DNA of 64,000 nucleotides from Bacillota bacterium (GCA_023409535.1 JAEYGZ010000027.1:558001-622000); one strand, 5' to 3'. Shown: positions 17,167 to 26,105, numbered from the stretch's first letter. Notes: generated from the sequence alone by a model not told the origin. Numbers and translations: made by a program.

Positions 17167-18093
17167 ATGAATCATTTATCTTGCTCGTCTATGGATTATC
17201 TTGGGATGCAATTTGATACGATTGATCAGGCAGTAGACGCCCTACATATATTACATCGCATTTTTACAATTATCAGGATATGGGATGACAGCGGACAGAA
17301 TATGCTTTACAGCAGTAAATGGCCGGGCCGGATTGCGGGGGAGAACAATGAGAAGGAACAATTTGCATTTGAACATGCGGCACTTTCCTGTAACGAACTT
17401 GCAAGCAGCGTTCAGATAACCATCAGAGGAGGCACAGATGTCTTTGAGATCGTTACCTTCGTACCTGTTTTTGTTAATGAACAGCCTTGCAGTGTAGAGC
17501 TGGTGCAATGCCTGGAAGGAAATATGAAGCTGCCGTATGAAGCGGAAACAGGCATTAATACGGAGCACAGCATCATATTCCGCCGGATGCAGGAGATGGT
17601 CATCACAGATCCGCTGACAGGCTTGTATAACCGAAGATATATTGATGAACAGCTGCCCCGTGACATGGAGGATGCATTTGCACTGGACAGGCCCCTGACG
17701 GTAATTTATGCGGATATCGATTTTTTCAAAATTATAAACGATGAACACGGGCATGTTATGGGGGATAAAATTCTGAAAGAGATTGCCGGTATTTTTGAAG
17801 AGCAGGTCAGCAGGCGGAAGAGCTGGGTGGCCAGATACGGCGGAGAAGAATTTCTGTTCTGCTTGCCTGAGGCAGATAAAAAGGCAGCATTTAAAATTGC
17901 GGAGAGAATTCGAAAATCGGTAGAAAAATATATCTTTCATATAGATAATAAGCCGTTAAAGGTAACCTGCAGCTTTGGCGTGCATACCTCATACAGGCGG
18001 CATGGCCTGCAGACCGCGGATGAAATCATATCCCATGTTGACCGTAAGCTCTATCAGGCAAAAAGAGAAGGCAGAAATAAGGTAGTAGTGTAA
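17167..18093 (+). CDS. GGDEF-domain protein, probable diguanylate cyclase
   Basis: The product has 308 residues. Residues about 1-140 form a soluble N-terminal domain I do not recognise. Residues about 143-308 are a GGDEF domain: D-P-L-T-G-L-Y-N-R-R-Y at its start, metal-binding Asp183/Asp185 in Y-A-D-I-D-F-F-K, N-D-x-x-G-H-x-x-G-D, and the active-site loop G-G-E-E-F at 225-229. These features predict synthesis of cyclic di-GMP. The usual inhibitory R-x-x-D site before the loop is absent (R-R-K-S), so product inhibition may be weak. There is no membrane segment, so sensing is probably cytoplasmic. It is divergent from an XRE regulator. A PilZ protein at 53607 is a possible downstream effector. 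Confidence 0.92.
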   Translation: MNHLSCSSMDYLGMQFDTIDQAVDALHILHRIFTIIRIWDDSGQNMLYSSKWPGRIAGENNEKEQFAFEHAALSCNELASSVQITIRGGTDVFEIVTFVPVFVNEQPCSVELVQCLEGNMKLPYEAETGINTEHSIIFRRMQEMVITDPLTGLYNRRYIDEQLPRDMEDAFALDRPLTVIYADIDFFKIINDEHGHVMGDKILKEIAGIFEEQVSRRKSWVARYGGEEFLFCLPEADKKAAFKIAERIRKSVEKYIFHIDNKPLKVTCSFGVHTSYRRHGLQTADEIISHVDRKLYQAKREGRNKVVV

Positions 18094-18106
18094 AAATAAA
18101 AGGCAA

Positions 18107-18205
18107 TTTTCACACTTGGAAGTTTGTGCCTGCGTAATCCTAGCGTACAGACTGTACGCTGCGCAAACTTATTCAAAGATACAGGCATGTTCAGTTAGTG
18201 TGAAA
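18107..18205. repeat. Nested palindromic element (REP/MITE-like)
   Basis: Outer arms TTTTCACAC (18107-18115) and GTGTGAAA (18198-18205) enclose AAGTTTGTGC (18120-18129) pairing with GCGCAAACTT (18161-18170). A near-perfect 19-base palindrome, AGCGTACAG-A-CTGTACGCT (18142-18160), lies inside. The right part contains CAGGCATGTTCAGTTAGTGTGA; a closely related sequence occurs at 30138-30162. Confidence 0.5.
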
Positions 18206-18207
18206 TA

Positions 18208-18245
18208 AAAGAAAAGAGGGTGCTGCAAGGTTCTGCAGCACCCTC
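18208..18245 (-). terminator. Rho-independent terminator of the GH4 gene
   Basis: Perfect 12-pair stem (18216-18227 with 18234-18245) and a 6-base loop. Read on the reverse strand it is followed by a T-rich run, TTTTCTTTTATTT. On the forward strand the tail is weaker, so any bidirectional use would be secondary. Confidence 0.8.
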
Positions 18246-18251
18246 TTCCTG

Positions 18252-19640
18252 TTACTCAAACCATTCCTTCGGAAGGTAGTTCTTTGTATTCTCAAGCATC
18301 TCATTCAATAAATCCCGGGCATCAGTCGTACTGATGGTTACCAGAGGATCATTGCAGAAGGCCTTTAACGCCAGCTTGCGGTCACAGGTCAGAGCCGCAT
18401 TCAGAATATCCTCATGGTTGATTATATGGGGGCTGATTAATTCCAGAACTTTATCGGGGATCTCGCCTGCAAAGACCGGTGCGATATGATCCCGCTCAAA
18501 TAACGCATTGGTTTCAACAATTGCACCAAGGGGCAGGTTGGCAATCTGCCCGTTATTCGGGACATTGACATTGCTGACGGTGCGGGTCAGTCCAACAAGG
18601 GACTTGATTAACAGGATGCCTTCCTCACCGGAGGGCTTTTTCTCCAGGCTTTTCTCCCCGGACAGATACTTTCTGGAACGCTCCAGACGATCCTGCAGGT
18701 CCTTCACACGGTAGTCAACCGTAGTCAGCCGGAAGCCCCAATGTTCCACAGTCTCGGGATCCTTCAGGTAGATGGGAGGCATAAATTCCGTAAGGTGTCT
18801 GTCTCCGGCAGCACCGATGAGGCCGTAGTTGCGGAACAGATCGAATTTCACCCGGTGAGTGCAGCAGAAAGGACGGTTCATCCAGTTTTCATCCTGCAAG
18901 TTGTAGCCGGTATCGTAATATTGATCGGACAATTCCTGAAACACCGGCATCAGATCGCAGTCCTGATAGGAAGCACGGTCAAACCAGGTAAAGTGATTGA
19001 TGCCGAGCACATTCACATGAATATCATCCCGTTTAATCCCGGAAATACCAAGCACCTCCTGACACATTTGAGCAAGCAGCTTCTGGGTGCCAAATACCTC
19101 GTGACAGCATCCGAAGGCCTTGATCTCAGGAAATACATGATACAGCGTCTTAACGCAGAGGGACATGGGATTGGTATAATTAATCACCCATGCATTGGGG
19201 GAATACGCCTTAATCGCTTCCGCAATTTCCACGAACATGGGAATGGTACGCAGTGCTCTCAGCATACCTCCGGGTCCGGCAGTGTCTCCTACGGATTGAT
19301 AGATTCCATACTTTTCGGGAGCATGGACATCGGAACGCATCTCTTCAAAGGTTCCCGGCATAATTGAAATTACGACAAAATCTGCGCCGGTCAAGGCGTC
19401 CTTTAAGGTACCCGCCGTTTTATAATTCCATTTGCCGGGCCGTTCCGGATCGTCTTTCATACGATTTCCGATGATTTGGTTGTTTTTTGCAGCCTCCTGA
19501 TCAATATCATACAGGATGATGCTGCCGCCCAGCTGCCCGTCCAGTGATAAATCGGTCATGAAGGTCCAGGCCCAGCCTCTGGATCCGCCGCCGATATATG
19601 CGATATTAAGATCTGTAACCTTATCGTTCTTGTAAGTCAT
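18252..19640 (-). CDS. GH4 family glycosidase (alpha-galactosidase/alpha-glucosidase-like)
   Basis: The product has 462 residues from ATG 19640, which has GAGG 6 bases upstream; the longer frame to 19667 is rejected. GH4 enzymes use NAD+ and a divalent metal in an oxidation-elimination mechanism. The N-terminal Rossmann loop is I-G-G-G-S-R-G-W-A. Family motifs N-Y-T-N-P-M (about 154-159) and the metal-binding Cys-His in C-C-H-E (about 178-181) are present. A second GH4-type segment is the L-G-I-N-H-F-T-W-F run. It is cytoplasmic and stands alone with its own terminator, divergent from the mgl importer 510 bases away, so alpha-galactoside hydrolysis would fit the neighbourhood. Substrate specificity within GH4 is not settled by sequence inspection. 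Confidence 0.88.
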   Translation of the reverse strand: MTYKNDKVTDLNIAYIGGGSRGWAWTFMTDLSLDGQLGGSIILYDIDQEAAKNNQIIGNRMKDDPERPGKWNYKTAGTLKDALTGADFVVISIMPGTFEEMRSDVHAPEKYGIYQSVGDTAGPGGMLRALRTIPMFVEIAEAIKAYSPNAWVINYTNPMSLCVKTLYHVFPEIKAFGCCHEVFGTQKLLAQMCQEVLGISGIKRDDIHVNVLGINHFTWFDRASYQDCDLMPVFQELSDQYYDTGYNLQDENWMNRPFCCTHRVKFDLFRNYGLIGAAGDRHLTEFMPPIYLKDPETVEHWGFRLTTVDYRVKDLQDRLERSRKYLSGEKSLEKKPSGEEGILLIKSLVGLTRTVSNVNVPNNGQIANLPLGAIVETNALFERDHIAPVFAGEIPDKVLELISPHIINHEDILNAALTCDRKLALKAFCNDPLVTISTTDARDLLNEMLENTKNYLPKEWFE

Positions 19641-20149
19641 ACCATACCTCACTTTATGTAATGTCATATCTGCGATCAGGGAAAGGTGTCATCTGTTGCT
19701 ATTCACCGATCCATCGCACTATCATACTGCAATTATATATCAACATGTATATTGAAACTACGATTATATTTTGAGATTTTCCTTAAAAATCAAACTATAT
19801 TGATATTTTGAGCCGTTTCAATCTTTTACAAAAATGTAAAAATATTACTAAGACATTTCTTGCAATAAAGACTGTCAATTAGATAGAATTACAAATATAA
19901 ATGCAAAATAAAAAGATTGACAAATAAAAACATACAATAAAATACGAAATTTTATAAGAAATTTATTAATAGTGAATAATTTTCATAGTTGATAGAAGAA
20001 TATTGTATGTTCTTCAGCAGAGCATTTTGCTATAATTCCTCTTGTAATAAATATACAGGCGCAAAAAATTAACGCCACAAGAAGGAAGGCGGCTATAATG
20101 ACGTAGTTGCCGTTTTAGCTTCTATTATTCAGAAGGAGGATATTTAGTT
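19641..20149. other. AT-rich divergent intergenic region with extended -10 promoter
   Basis: This 509-base gap separates GH4 (reverse) and mglB (forward). It holds TGC-TATAAT at 20028-20036, an extended -10 element about 113 bases before mglB, giving an mRNA leader of roughly 105 bases. A TTGACA at 19917-19922 has no convincing -10 partner. No open frame or tRNA was seen. Room remains for operators of the downstream YesN-type regulator. Confidence 0.55.
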
Positions 20150-21196
20150 ATGAAAAAAATGATTGCATTACTGCTCAGTGTTGTTATGATGGCATCACTG
20201 TTTGTGGCATGTAGCAGCAAAACAGGAGATACTCCTGAGCCCACACCGGCCGGTGACAATTCCGGAAATGCAGCTGCAACTCAGGCACCTGCAGAGAACA
20301 CTAGTGCTAAGACTGTTAAGGTTGGTATCACCATCTATAAGTTTGATGATAACTTCATGACACTTTACAGACAGGAATTAGAGAGATATTTCAAAGAAGA
20401 TTTAAGCAATGATCAGGTTAAATATGAAGTAACCGTTGTTGACGGTAAGAATGATCAGGCAGAGCAGACCAACCAGATCCAGACCTTTATCGCTGATAAA
20501 TATGATGTTATTATCGCAAACCTGGTTCAGTCTTCCGCAGCTTCCACAGTAATTAACATGTGTAAGGATGCGAACATCCCTGTTATTTTCATTAACCGTG
20601 AGCCTACCGCTGAGGATCTTGACCTTTGGGATAAGATTGCATATGTTGGTGCTGATGCAAGACAGTCCGGTACCATGCAGGGCGAGATTATCTATGATTT
20701 AGAGAATCATGGCGATATTAACGGCGACGGCAAAGTAAGTTATGTAATGGTAATTGGCGATCCTGAGAATGTTGACGCTCAGTACAGAACAGAGTATTCC
20801 GTTAAGGCTCTTACCGATAAGGGCATTGCGGTAGAAGAGCTGGTTGCTCAGCGTGGTGACTGGGATCAGGCAAAGGGCCAGGAAATTGTGGCTTCCGCTT
20901 TGACACAGTACGGCGATCAGATCGAAGTTGTATTCTGCAACAACGATGCTATGGCACTTGGTGCACGTCAGGCGATCCAGGCTGCAGGCAGAACTGTTGG
21001 CAAGGATATCTACTTAGTTGGTGTTGACGCTCTTGACGAGGTTGTTTCCTATGTTGAGTCCGGGGAGATTACAGGTACCGTTCTCAACGACCATGTAGGT
21101 CAGGCTCAAACAGCAGCTGACGTTGCAGCAAAAGCAGTAAACGGCGAAGCTATTGTTAAGAATTACACTGTAGATTATGTAAAGGTTACAAAATAA
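20150..21196 (+). CDS. mglB: Galactose/glucose ABC transporter binding lipoprotein
   Basis: The 348-residue product is a type-I periplasmic binding protein of the MglB group. The signal peptide ends in a lipobox with Cys21 (F-V-A-C), and a Pro/Thr/Ala linker runs to about residue 55. The binding domain begins V-K-V-G-I-T-I-Y-K-F-D-D-N-F-M. Asp189 starts the calcium-loop sequence D-I-N-G-D-G-K-V-S-Y, a hallmark of galactose/glucose-binding protein. F-C-N-N-D-A-M-A-L-G-A and G-V-D-A-L are further family motifs. AAGGAGG precedes the ATG. It leads an mglB-mglA-mglC unit, with a 19-pair hairpin between it and mglA. Confidence 0.93.
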   Translation: MKKMIALLLSVVMMASLFVACSSKTGDTPEPTPAGDNSGNAAATQAPAENTSAKTVKVGITIYKFDDNFMTLYRQELERYFKEDLSNDQVKYEVTVVDGKNDQAEQTNQIQTFIADKYDVIIANLVQSSAASTVINMCKDANIPVIFINREPTAEDLDLWDKIAYVGADARQSGTMQGEIIYDLENHGDINGDGKVSYVMVIGDPENVDAQYRTEYSVKALTDKGIAVEELVAQRGDWDQAKGQEIVASALTQYGDQIEVVFCNNDAMALGARQAIQAAGRTVGKDIYLVGVDALDEVVSYVESGEITGTVLNDHVGQAQTAADVAAKAVNGEAIVKNYTVDYVKVTK

Positions 21197-21211
21197 TCTA
21201 AGATTATAACA

Positions 21212-21259
21212 CAAAGGCTGTTGCAAAGCGTCAGTCATACGTTTTGCAGCAGCCCTTTG
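21212..21259 (+). other. Long intercistronic hairpin between mglB and mglA
   Basis: A 19-pair stem (21212-21230 with 21240-21259) has one bulged base, a 9-base loop and no U-tract after it. A second small GC-rich hairpin (CCGGCG-GT-CGCCGG) follows before mglA. Likely protects the mglB message or attenuates read-through. Confidence 0.65.
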
Positions 21260-21325
21260 ATGAGAAACGGGGCACCCCGGCGGTCGCCGGAAGGCTGTCC
21301 CAGGTATGAAATAGGAGGTTAACCG

Positions 21326-22825
21326 ATGTCGGATTATTTGTTAGAGATGAATGGCATAAGTAAAAGCTTCCCTGGTGTTAAGGCGCTGGATCATGCTCAG
21401 TTAAAGGTAAGACCGGGTACGGTTCATGCATTAATGGGTGAGAATGGTGCCGGTAAGTCTACCTTAATGAAGTGTTTATTCGGCATTTATACCAAGGACG
21501 AGGGTGAGATTATATTCGGCGGTAAGCCCACCACTATCCTTAACCCGAACGATGCCCTGAAGAAGGGAATTGCCATGGTGCATCAGGAGCTGCAGCCCAT
21601 CAGAGAGCGCAGTGTAGCAGAGAATATTTATTGCGGACGTTTTCCGCTGAAATATGGATTATTTATTGATCATAAGAGAATGAACAGAGATGCGGAAAGG
21701 CTGCTGAGGGAAGTGAAGATGAACTTTGATCCCAAGGTGAAATTGTCCTCCCTTTCAGTATCACAGATGCAGGCCATAGAGATAGCAAAGGCTGTTTCTG
21801 CCAATGCCCGTATCATTATTATGGACGAACCGACTTCTTCCCTGACCCAGAATGAAGTTGATAATTTGTTTGATATTATAAACTCTCTGAAAAGCAGAGG
21901 GATTTCTATTATATATATTTCTCATAAGATGGATGAAATCCTGAGCATCTCCGATGACGTTACCATCATGCGTGACGGCCAGTATATCGGTACCTGGAGT
22001 GCGAAGGAATTAACGATAGATATGATAGTAACAAGGATGGTTGGACGAGAATTAAAGAACCTGTATCCTCCGAAATCCAATGTACCCGGTGAAGTGGTTC
22101 TGGAAGTGAAAGACCTTACTTCCATCCGGGATAAGTCCTTTAAAAATGTTGATTTTAACTTACGTAAGGGGGAAATCCTGGGGATCGGAGGATTGGTTGG
22201 AGCGCAGCGCTCCGAGTTATTTGAAGCAATCTTCGGTATCCGAAACATCAGGCATGGCTCCATCACGTATAAGGGCAGACAGCTGAAAATCAAAAGACCG
22301 AAGGATGCCATCAGACAGGGCATTGCTCTTTTAACGGAAGACAGACGTGAAACCGGTATTTTTGGTGTTCTGTCCATCACCGATAACGTATCCATCGCTT
22401 CCCTGCACAAATATCTGGATTTGGGATTTGTTTTAAACCACAGGAAGATCGAGCAATTGGTTAATGATAATGTGAAGAAGCTCAGTATTAAGACACCCAG
22501 CAGCAGGACAAAGATACAGTCTTTATCCGGCGGTAACCAGCAGAAGGTAATCATATCCCGCTGGCTGGCGAATAATCCGGATATCTTCATTCTGGATGAA
22601 CCGACCCGCGGTATCGATGTCGGTGCAAAATATGAGATTTACTCAATTATCGCAGATCTTGCAAAGCAGGGGAAGAGCATTATCATGATATCTTCCGAGC
22701 TTCCGGAGCTGATCGGTATGTCGGACAGAATTATGGTTATGTGCGACGGCCGGGTTAGCGGCGTGGTTGATAAGGAAGAAGCAACCCAGGAAAATATCAT
22801 GAGTCTGGCAACTAAGTTTGTTTAG
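21326..22825 (+). CDS. mglA: Galactose/glucose ABC transporter ATP-binding protein
   Basis: The 499-residue product carries two ABC domains in tandem, as in MglA/RbsA/XylG proteins. Domain 1 has Walker A G-E-N-G-A-G-K-S (38-45), signature L-S-V-S-Q-M-Q and Walker B I-I-I-M-D-E-P. Domain 2 begins near residue 252, has a degenerate Walker A region (G-G-L-V-G-A-Q-R-S), signature L-S-G-G-N-Q-Q and Walker B I-F-I-L-D-E-P, as usual for the family. It powers sugar import through MglC. AGGAGG lies upstream of the ATG. Confidence 0.95.
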   Translation: MSDYLLEMNGISKSFPGVKALDHAQLKVRPGTVHALMGENGAGKSTLMKCLFGIYTKDEGEIIFGGKPTTILNPNDALKKGIAMVHQELQPIRERSVAENIYCGRFPLKYGLFIDHKRMNRDAERLLREVKMNFDPKVKLSSLSVSQMQAIEIAKAVSANARIIIMDEPTSSLTQNEVDNLFDIINSLKSRGISIIYISHKMDEILSISDDVTIMRDGQYIGTWSAKELTIDMIVTRMVGRELKNLYPPKSNVPGEVVLEVKDLTSIRDKSFKNVDFNLRKGEILGIGGLVGAQRSELFEAIFGIRNIRHGSITYKGRQLKIKRPKDAIRQGIALLTEDRRETGIFGVLSITDNVSIASLHKYLDLGFVLNHRKIEQLVNDNVKKLSIKTPSSRTKIQSLSGGNQQKVIISRWLANNPDIFILDEPTRGIDVGAKYEIYSIIADLAKQGKSIIMISSELPELIGMSDRIMVMCDGRVSGVVDKEEATQENIMSLATKFV

Positions 22826-22890
22826 GATATTGTGCTGGCGCTCAAATTGGCAGGCATTGGCAGCATATAGGTGTTAGTAGGAGGATAACA

Positions 22891-23886
22891 ATGAATCAAT
22901 CAAAAGTTAATAGTAAAGCAGTTGGGCATTTTCTTCAGAACAATGCGATTATCATCATCATATTCCTGATCGTTGCATTTGTTGGGATTAGCGAGCCTAA
23001 CTTTTTCTCATGGGGGAATTTTAAGAACCTGTCAGTGAATACGGCCGTTCGTTTTATCATTGCGGCGGGTGTCAGCGGAGCCCTGATTACGAAGGGTACC
23101 GACCTGTCGGCAGGCCGTCTGGTGGGACTTGGTTCCTGTATCGCGGCGGTATTGCTGCAGCGGTCCGATTTTGCTTCCAAGCTGTTTCCCGGATTACCGG
23201 AGATGAATTTGTTTCTGGTATTTTTTATAACAATTGTGATCTGCGGTTTATTCGGTTTGGTGAGCGGTGCAGTAATATCCTTTTTGAAGGTGCCGCCCTT
23301 TATCACCACGCTGGGTATGCAGACTCTGGTTTACGGTATCTGTCTGGTGTTCACAGGAGCGCAGCCCATCGGCGGTCTCCGCCAGGATTACACCAGCATT
23401 GCCAGCGGTTCCTTCTTAGGTATTCCTAAGCTGGTAATTATTGCTTTGGTGGTTGGTATACTCATGTGGTTCCTGTTTAATATGACACGTCACGGAAAGT
23501 ATATGTATGCCATCGGCGGCAATGAAAATGCAGCTGAGGTTGCAGGTGTTAACACCAATAAAGCAAAAATGATCATTTATACTCTTGCAGCAATGCTATA
23601 TGCCCTGGGCGGTATCTTACTTGCAGCAAAGGCAGGCGGAACCTCCGTTAACATGGGCTCCGGCTACGAGCTTGAAGCAATCGCTGCCTGTACCATCGGC
23701 GGTGTATCCACCAATGGCGGTGTTGGTAAGATCTCCGGTATCTTAATCGGTGTACTGGTATTCGAATTATTAAAGATTTCACTTCAGTTCCTTGGAGTGG
23801 AGACCTCCTATACTTACATTGTACAGGGTCTTGTAATTATCATTGCGGTAGCGCTTGACCTGAGAAAGTACCTTGCAAAGAAATAA
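22891..23886 (+). CDS. mglC: Galactose/glucose ABC transporter permease
   Basis: The 331-residue product is a BPD_transp_2-type permease with about eight to ten membrane segments. Characteristic stretches are G-T-D-L-S-A-G-R-L-V-G-L, P-P-F-I-T-T-L-G-M-Q-T-L, and Y-A-I-G-G-N-E-N-A-A-E-V-A-G-V-N, which includes the ATPase-contact loop. The length agrees with MglC (336 in enterobacteria). AGGAGG lies 6 bases before the ATG. A rho-independent terminator follows, closing the mglBAC unit. Confidence 0.95.
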   Translation: MNQSKVNSKAVGHFLQNNAIIIIIFLIVAFVGISEPNFFSWGNFKNLSVNTAVRFIIAAGVSGALITKGTDLSAGRLVGLGSCIAAVLLQRSDFASKLFPGLPEMNLFLVFFITIVICGLFGLVSGAVISFLKVPPFITTLGMQTLVYGICLVFTGAQPIGGLRQDYTSIASGSFLGIPKLVIIALVVGILMWFLFNMTRHGKYMYAIGGNENAAEVAGVNTNKAKMIIYTLAAMLYALGGILLAAKAGGTSVNMGSGYELEAIAACTIGGVSTNGGVGKISGILIGVLVFELLKISLQFLGVETSYTYIVQGLVIIIAVALDLRKYLAKK

Positions 23887-23906
23887 GAAGTGGCAATGAG
23901 TAGAAA

Positions 23907-23950
23907 GAGGATGTATAATTACGTTAGTGATTATATATCCTCTTTATTAT
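23907..23950 (+). terminator. Rho-independent terminator after mglC
   Basis: A 16-pair stem (23907-23922 with 23927-23942; two G-U type pairs), a 4-base loop, then TTTATTAT. Confidence 0.8.
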
Positions 23951-24019
23951 ATTCCGGTATCATGCAAACGCAGTGAGCATAATACTGGCAGGCTGGCATA
24001 GTAAGCTTGCTTAAATGAT

Positions 24020-24079
24020 GCGGCTTGAGATAGCGCGGCTTGAGATAGCGCGGCTTGAGATAGTGCGGCTTGAAATAAT
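24020..24079. repeat. Four tandem copies of a 15-base repeat
   Basis: GCGGCTTGAGATAGC occurs twice perfectly (24020-24049), then with one (24050-24064) and with three (24065-24079) differences. It is noncoding, between the mglC terminator and the small membrane protein gene. A reverse-strand open frame through it is only a by-product of the repeat. Confidence 0.9.
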
Positions 24080-24144
24080 GCCGGCGGAGTGAAAGTTCAT
24101 GAATGCGCTTTAGGTTCATGATCCGGAAAGGGAGGAAATTATCC

Positions 24145-24411
24145 ATGAACGATACAGAGAATAACCAAGAGAATAAAATACAGCAGGAGTCTTCACCTAT
24201 ACAGCAGGAGCCGGTTCAAAGTGAGCAGGAAATTGCAGGCGGAGAGAATGGGACGGCAGGCGGGAAGCAGCAGAAAGAGTACCGAAACTTAAAGGAAGAT
24301 CTGTATGACAGAATTAATATTTCCGTCAGGTCACTGGACATTATCATCGGAGTACTCACTGCCATCCTTATACTCCTGCTGCTTTATTTTATTGTTCGTA
24401 AATATACGTAG
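24145..24411 (+). CDS. Small single-pass membrane protein
   Basis: The product has 88 residues from ATG 24145, which has GGGAGG 9 bases upstream; an upstream in-frame start at 24103 lacks one. The first 55 residues are Glu/Gln/Asn-rich and probably disordered (repeated Q-Q-E and S-E-Q-E). Residues about 63-82 are a hydrophobic segment (I-I-I-G-V-L-T-A-I-L-I-L-L-L-L-Y-F-I-V), followed by R-K-Y-T. It recalls short DUF6574/lipid-anchor-like proteins only in layout; I do not recognise a family. It precedes the response-regulator gene by 35 bases and may belong to that operon, perhaps as an accessory of the membrane sensor complex. Confidence 0.65.
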   Translation: MNDTENNQENKIQQESSPIQQEPVQSEQEIAGGENGTAGGKQQKEYRNLKEDLYDRINISVRSLDIIIGVLTAILILLLLYFIVRKYT

Positions 24412-24446
24412 GAGTGCGGCTTGGTTTCAGCATAAGGAGACAGAAA

Positions 24447-26060
24447 ATGAAGTTATATAGCGTGATACTCGTTGACGATGAAGAAGAGGTTCGCCAGGCG
24501 ATCATTCATAAACTGGATTGGGAAAGCATCGGCTTTCAAGTTATCGGTTATGCGGACAATGGGGAGGACGCCCTGGAGATTGCCGAGCGTCTTCGTCCGG
24601 ATGTGGTGCTGACCGATATTAAGATGCCCTTCATGGATGGCTTAACCTTATCCAAAAAGCTGAAGCAGATATCCAAGGACATTAAGGTAATTATCTTCTC
24701 TGGCTTTGATGATTTTGAATATGCAAAGGAAGCAATCAAGCTTGAGGTGGAAGAATATATCTTAAAACCTATTGATGCGACAGAGCTGCAGGAGGTCTTC
24801 ATTCGTGTGAAGGAAAAGCTCGATAATGAAATAAACAGTAAAAGGGATATAGAGCAGCTTCGTACTTATTATAAGGAAAGCATTCCGGTTATGAAGGAAC
24901 AGCTTCTGATCGGTATTCTGGAAAACAGGCTGTCCAGAAAGCGTTTGAACGAATTAATGAAGTTCTACGGCATTAATATGGAAGCTCCTTATTATATGGC
25001 AGGAATCGTGCGCATGGAAAATGTAAGCCAAAGGGCGGCGGCAGACGAAGATTATCTGGGCAGAACGGGACTGATCACCCTTTCCTTAAAACAGATTGTG
25101 GATGAGAACCTGCAGCACAGCTTCGATTTTATCAGCTGCCTGTATCTTGATTCTATTGTGGTTATCGCAATGTTTCGGGACAGGAAGCAGGTGAAGGAAT
25201 TCGTCCATTCCATGGATCAGATCTGCAAGAGTACTTATCGAATTCTTGAACGCAATACCTGTGCGGGAATTGGGTACTTATGCAAGGATTTAATGGAGCT
25301 TAGCCGTTCCTATCAAGGAGCGAAGAGCGCCGTTGATTACCGTATCCTGTTTGAACCCAATCAGGCGATTTATATCCAGGATGTTGAGAAGCAGGAGGGT
25401 ACCAGCAATGTCTGGGACAGCAGATATACGGAGAATATCCTGCGCGAGATGAAGCTGGGAGAGGTGGATGACCTTGTTAAGGCAATTCAGGAATTGATCG
25501 GCTACATCAAGAATTCCAATATATCCTTCCAGCTCTATCAGGTATCCCTGATGGAGATGGTGACGGAGATCTTTAAGCTGGGCCGTAACTATCAGCTGGA
25601 TATGGATAAAATATTCGGACCGGATTTTAACATCAATACGAAGATCTATCAGTTTGCCTCTCTGGAGGCTTTAAAGGAATGGCTTATGGAAGTCTGCCTG
25701 AAGATCAGAGGCTCCATCCGCAGGGAACGGACAGATTCCGCCAAACTGCTAATCAATAAGGCGGTTGATTACCTGAATTCTCATTATGGCGACAGTGAAT
25801 TATCCGTAGATACGCTGTGCGGTTATCTGAATGTAAGCGCTACTTACTTTTCCGTTCTGTTTAAGCGCGAGACAGGCATGAGCTTTGTGAACTATCTGAC
25901 CAAGGTCAGGATGGAAAAGGCGCTGCAGCTGCTGAACACCACCGACGAGAAGAGCTATAACATCTCCAATATGGTGGGATATACCGAGCCGAATTATTTT
26001 AGTTATGTCTTTAAAAAGTATTACGGAGTATCCCCTTCGAATTACCGGAAAATAGTGTGA
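24447..26060 (+). CDS. YesN-type response regulator with AraC output domain
   Basis: The product has 537 residues from ATG 24447 (AAGGAGA upstream; the frame from 24414 lacks a site). Residues about 3-120 are a receiver domain: acidic pocket D-D-E-E-E, phospho-acceptor Asp57 in L-T-D-I-K-M-P, and the conserved Lys in I-L-K-P-I. A long middle region of about 290 residues is of the type seen in YesN proteins. The C-terminal 100 residues are an AraC DNA-binding domain (L-C-G-Y-L-N-V-S-A-T-Y-F-S-V-L-F-K-R, then I-S-N-M-V-G-Y-T-E-P-N-Y-F-S-Y-V-F-K-K). It pairs with the kinase encoded next. Likely target: the mglBAC promoter upstream. Confidence 0.93.
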   Translation: MKLYSVILVDDEEEVRQAIIHKLDWESIGFQVIGYADNGEDALEIAERLRPDVVLTDIKMPFMDGLTLSKKLKQISKDIKVIIFSGFDDFEYAKEAIKLEVEEYILKPIDATELQEVFIRVKEKLDNEINSKRDIEQLRTYYKESIPVMKEQLLIGILENRLSRKRLNELMKFYGINMEAPYYMAGIVRMENVSQRAAADEDYLGRTGLITLSLKQIVDENLQHSFDFISCLYLDSIVVIAMFRDRKQVKEFVHSMDQICKSTYRILERNTCAGIGYLCKDLMELSRSYQGAKSAVDYRILFEPNQAIYIQDVEKQEGTSNVWDSRYTENILREMKLGEVDDLVKAIQELIGYIKNSNISFQLYQVSLMEMVTEIFKLGRNYQLDMDKIFGPDFNINTKIYQFASLEALKEWLMEVCLKIRGSIRRERTDSAKLLINKAVDYLNSHYGDSELSVDTLCGYLNVSATYFSVLFKRETGMSFVNYLTKVRMEKALQLLNTTDEKSYNISNMVGYTEPNYFSYVFKKYYGVSPSNYRKIV

Positions 26061-26105
26061 AATTCAAAGAGCAGATATGTTTATTGTAGAAAGGTTACAA
26101 TCCAG

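Noticed and set aside
19917..19943. Second mgl promoter based on TTGACA
   Set aside because: No acceptable -10 box lies 16-18 bases downstream.
24020..24079. Possible CRISPR array
   Set aside because: Units are contiguous 15-mers without spacers, and no cas gene is nearby.
23931..24146. Reverse-strand frame with L-K-P-R-Y repeats
   Set aside because: By-product of the 15-base tandem repeat; overlaps the mglC terminator and has no conserved features.
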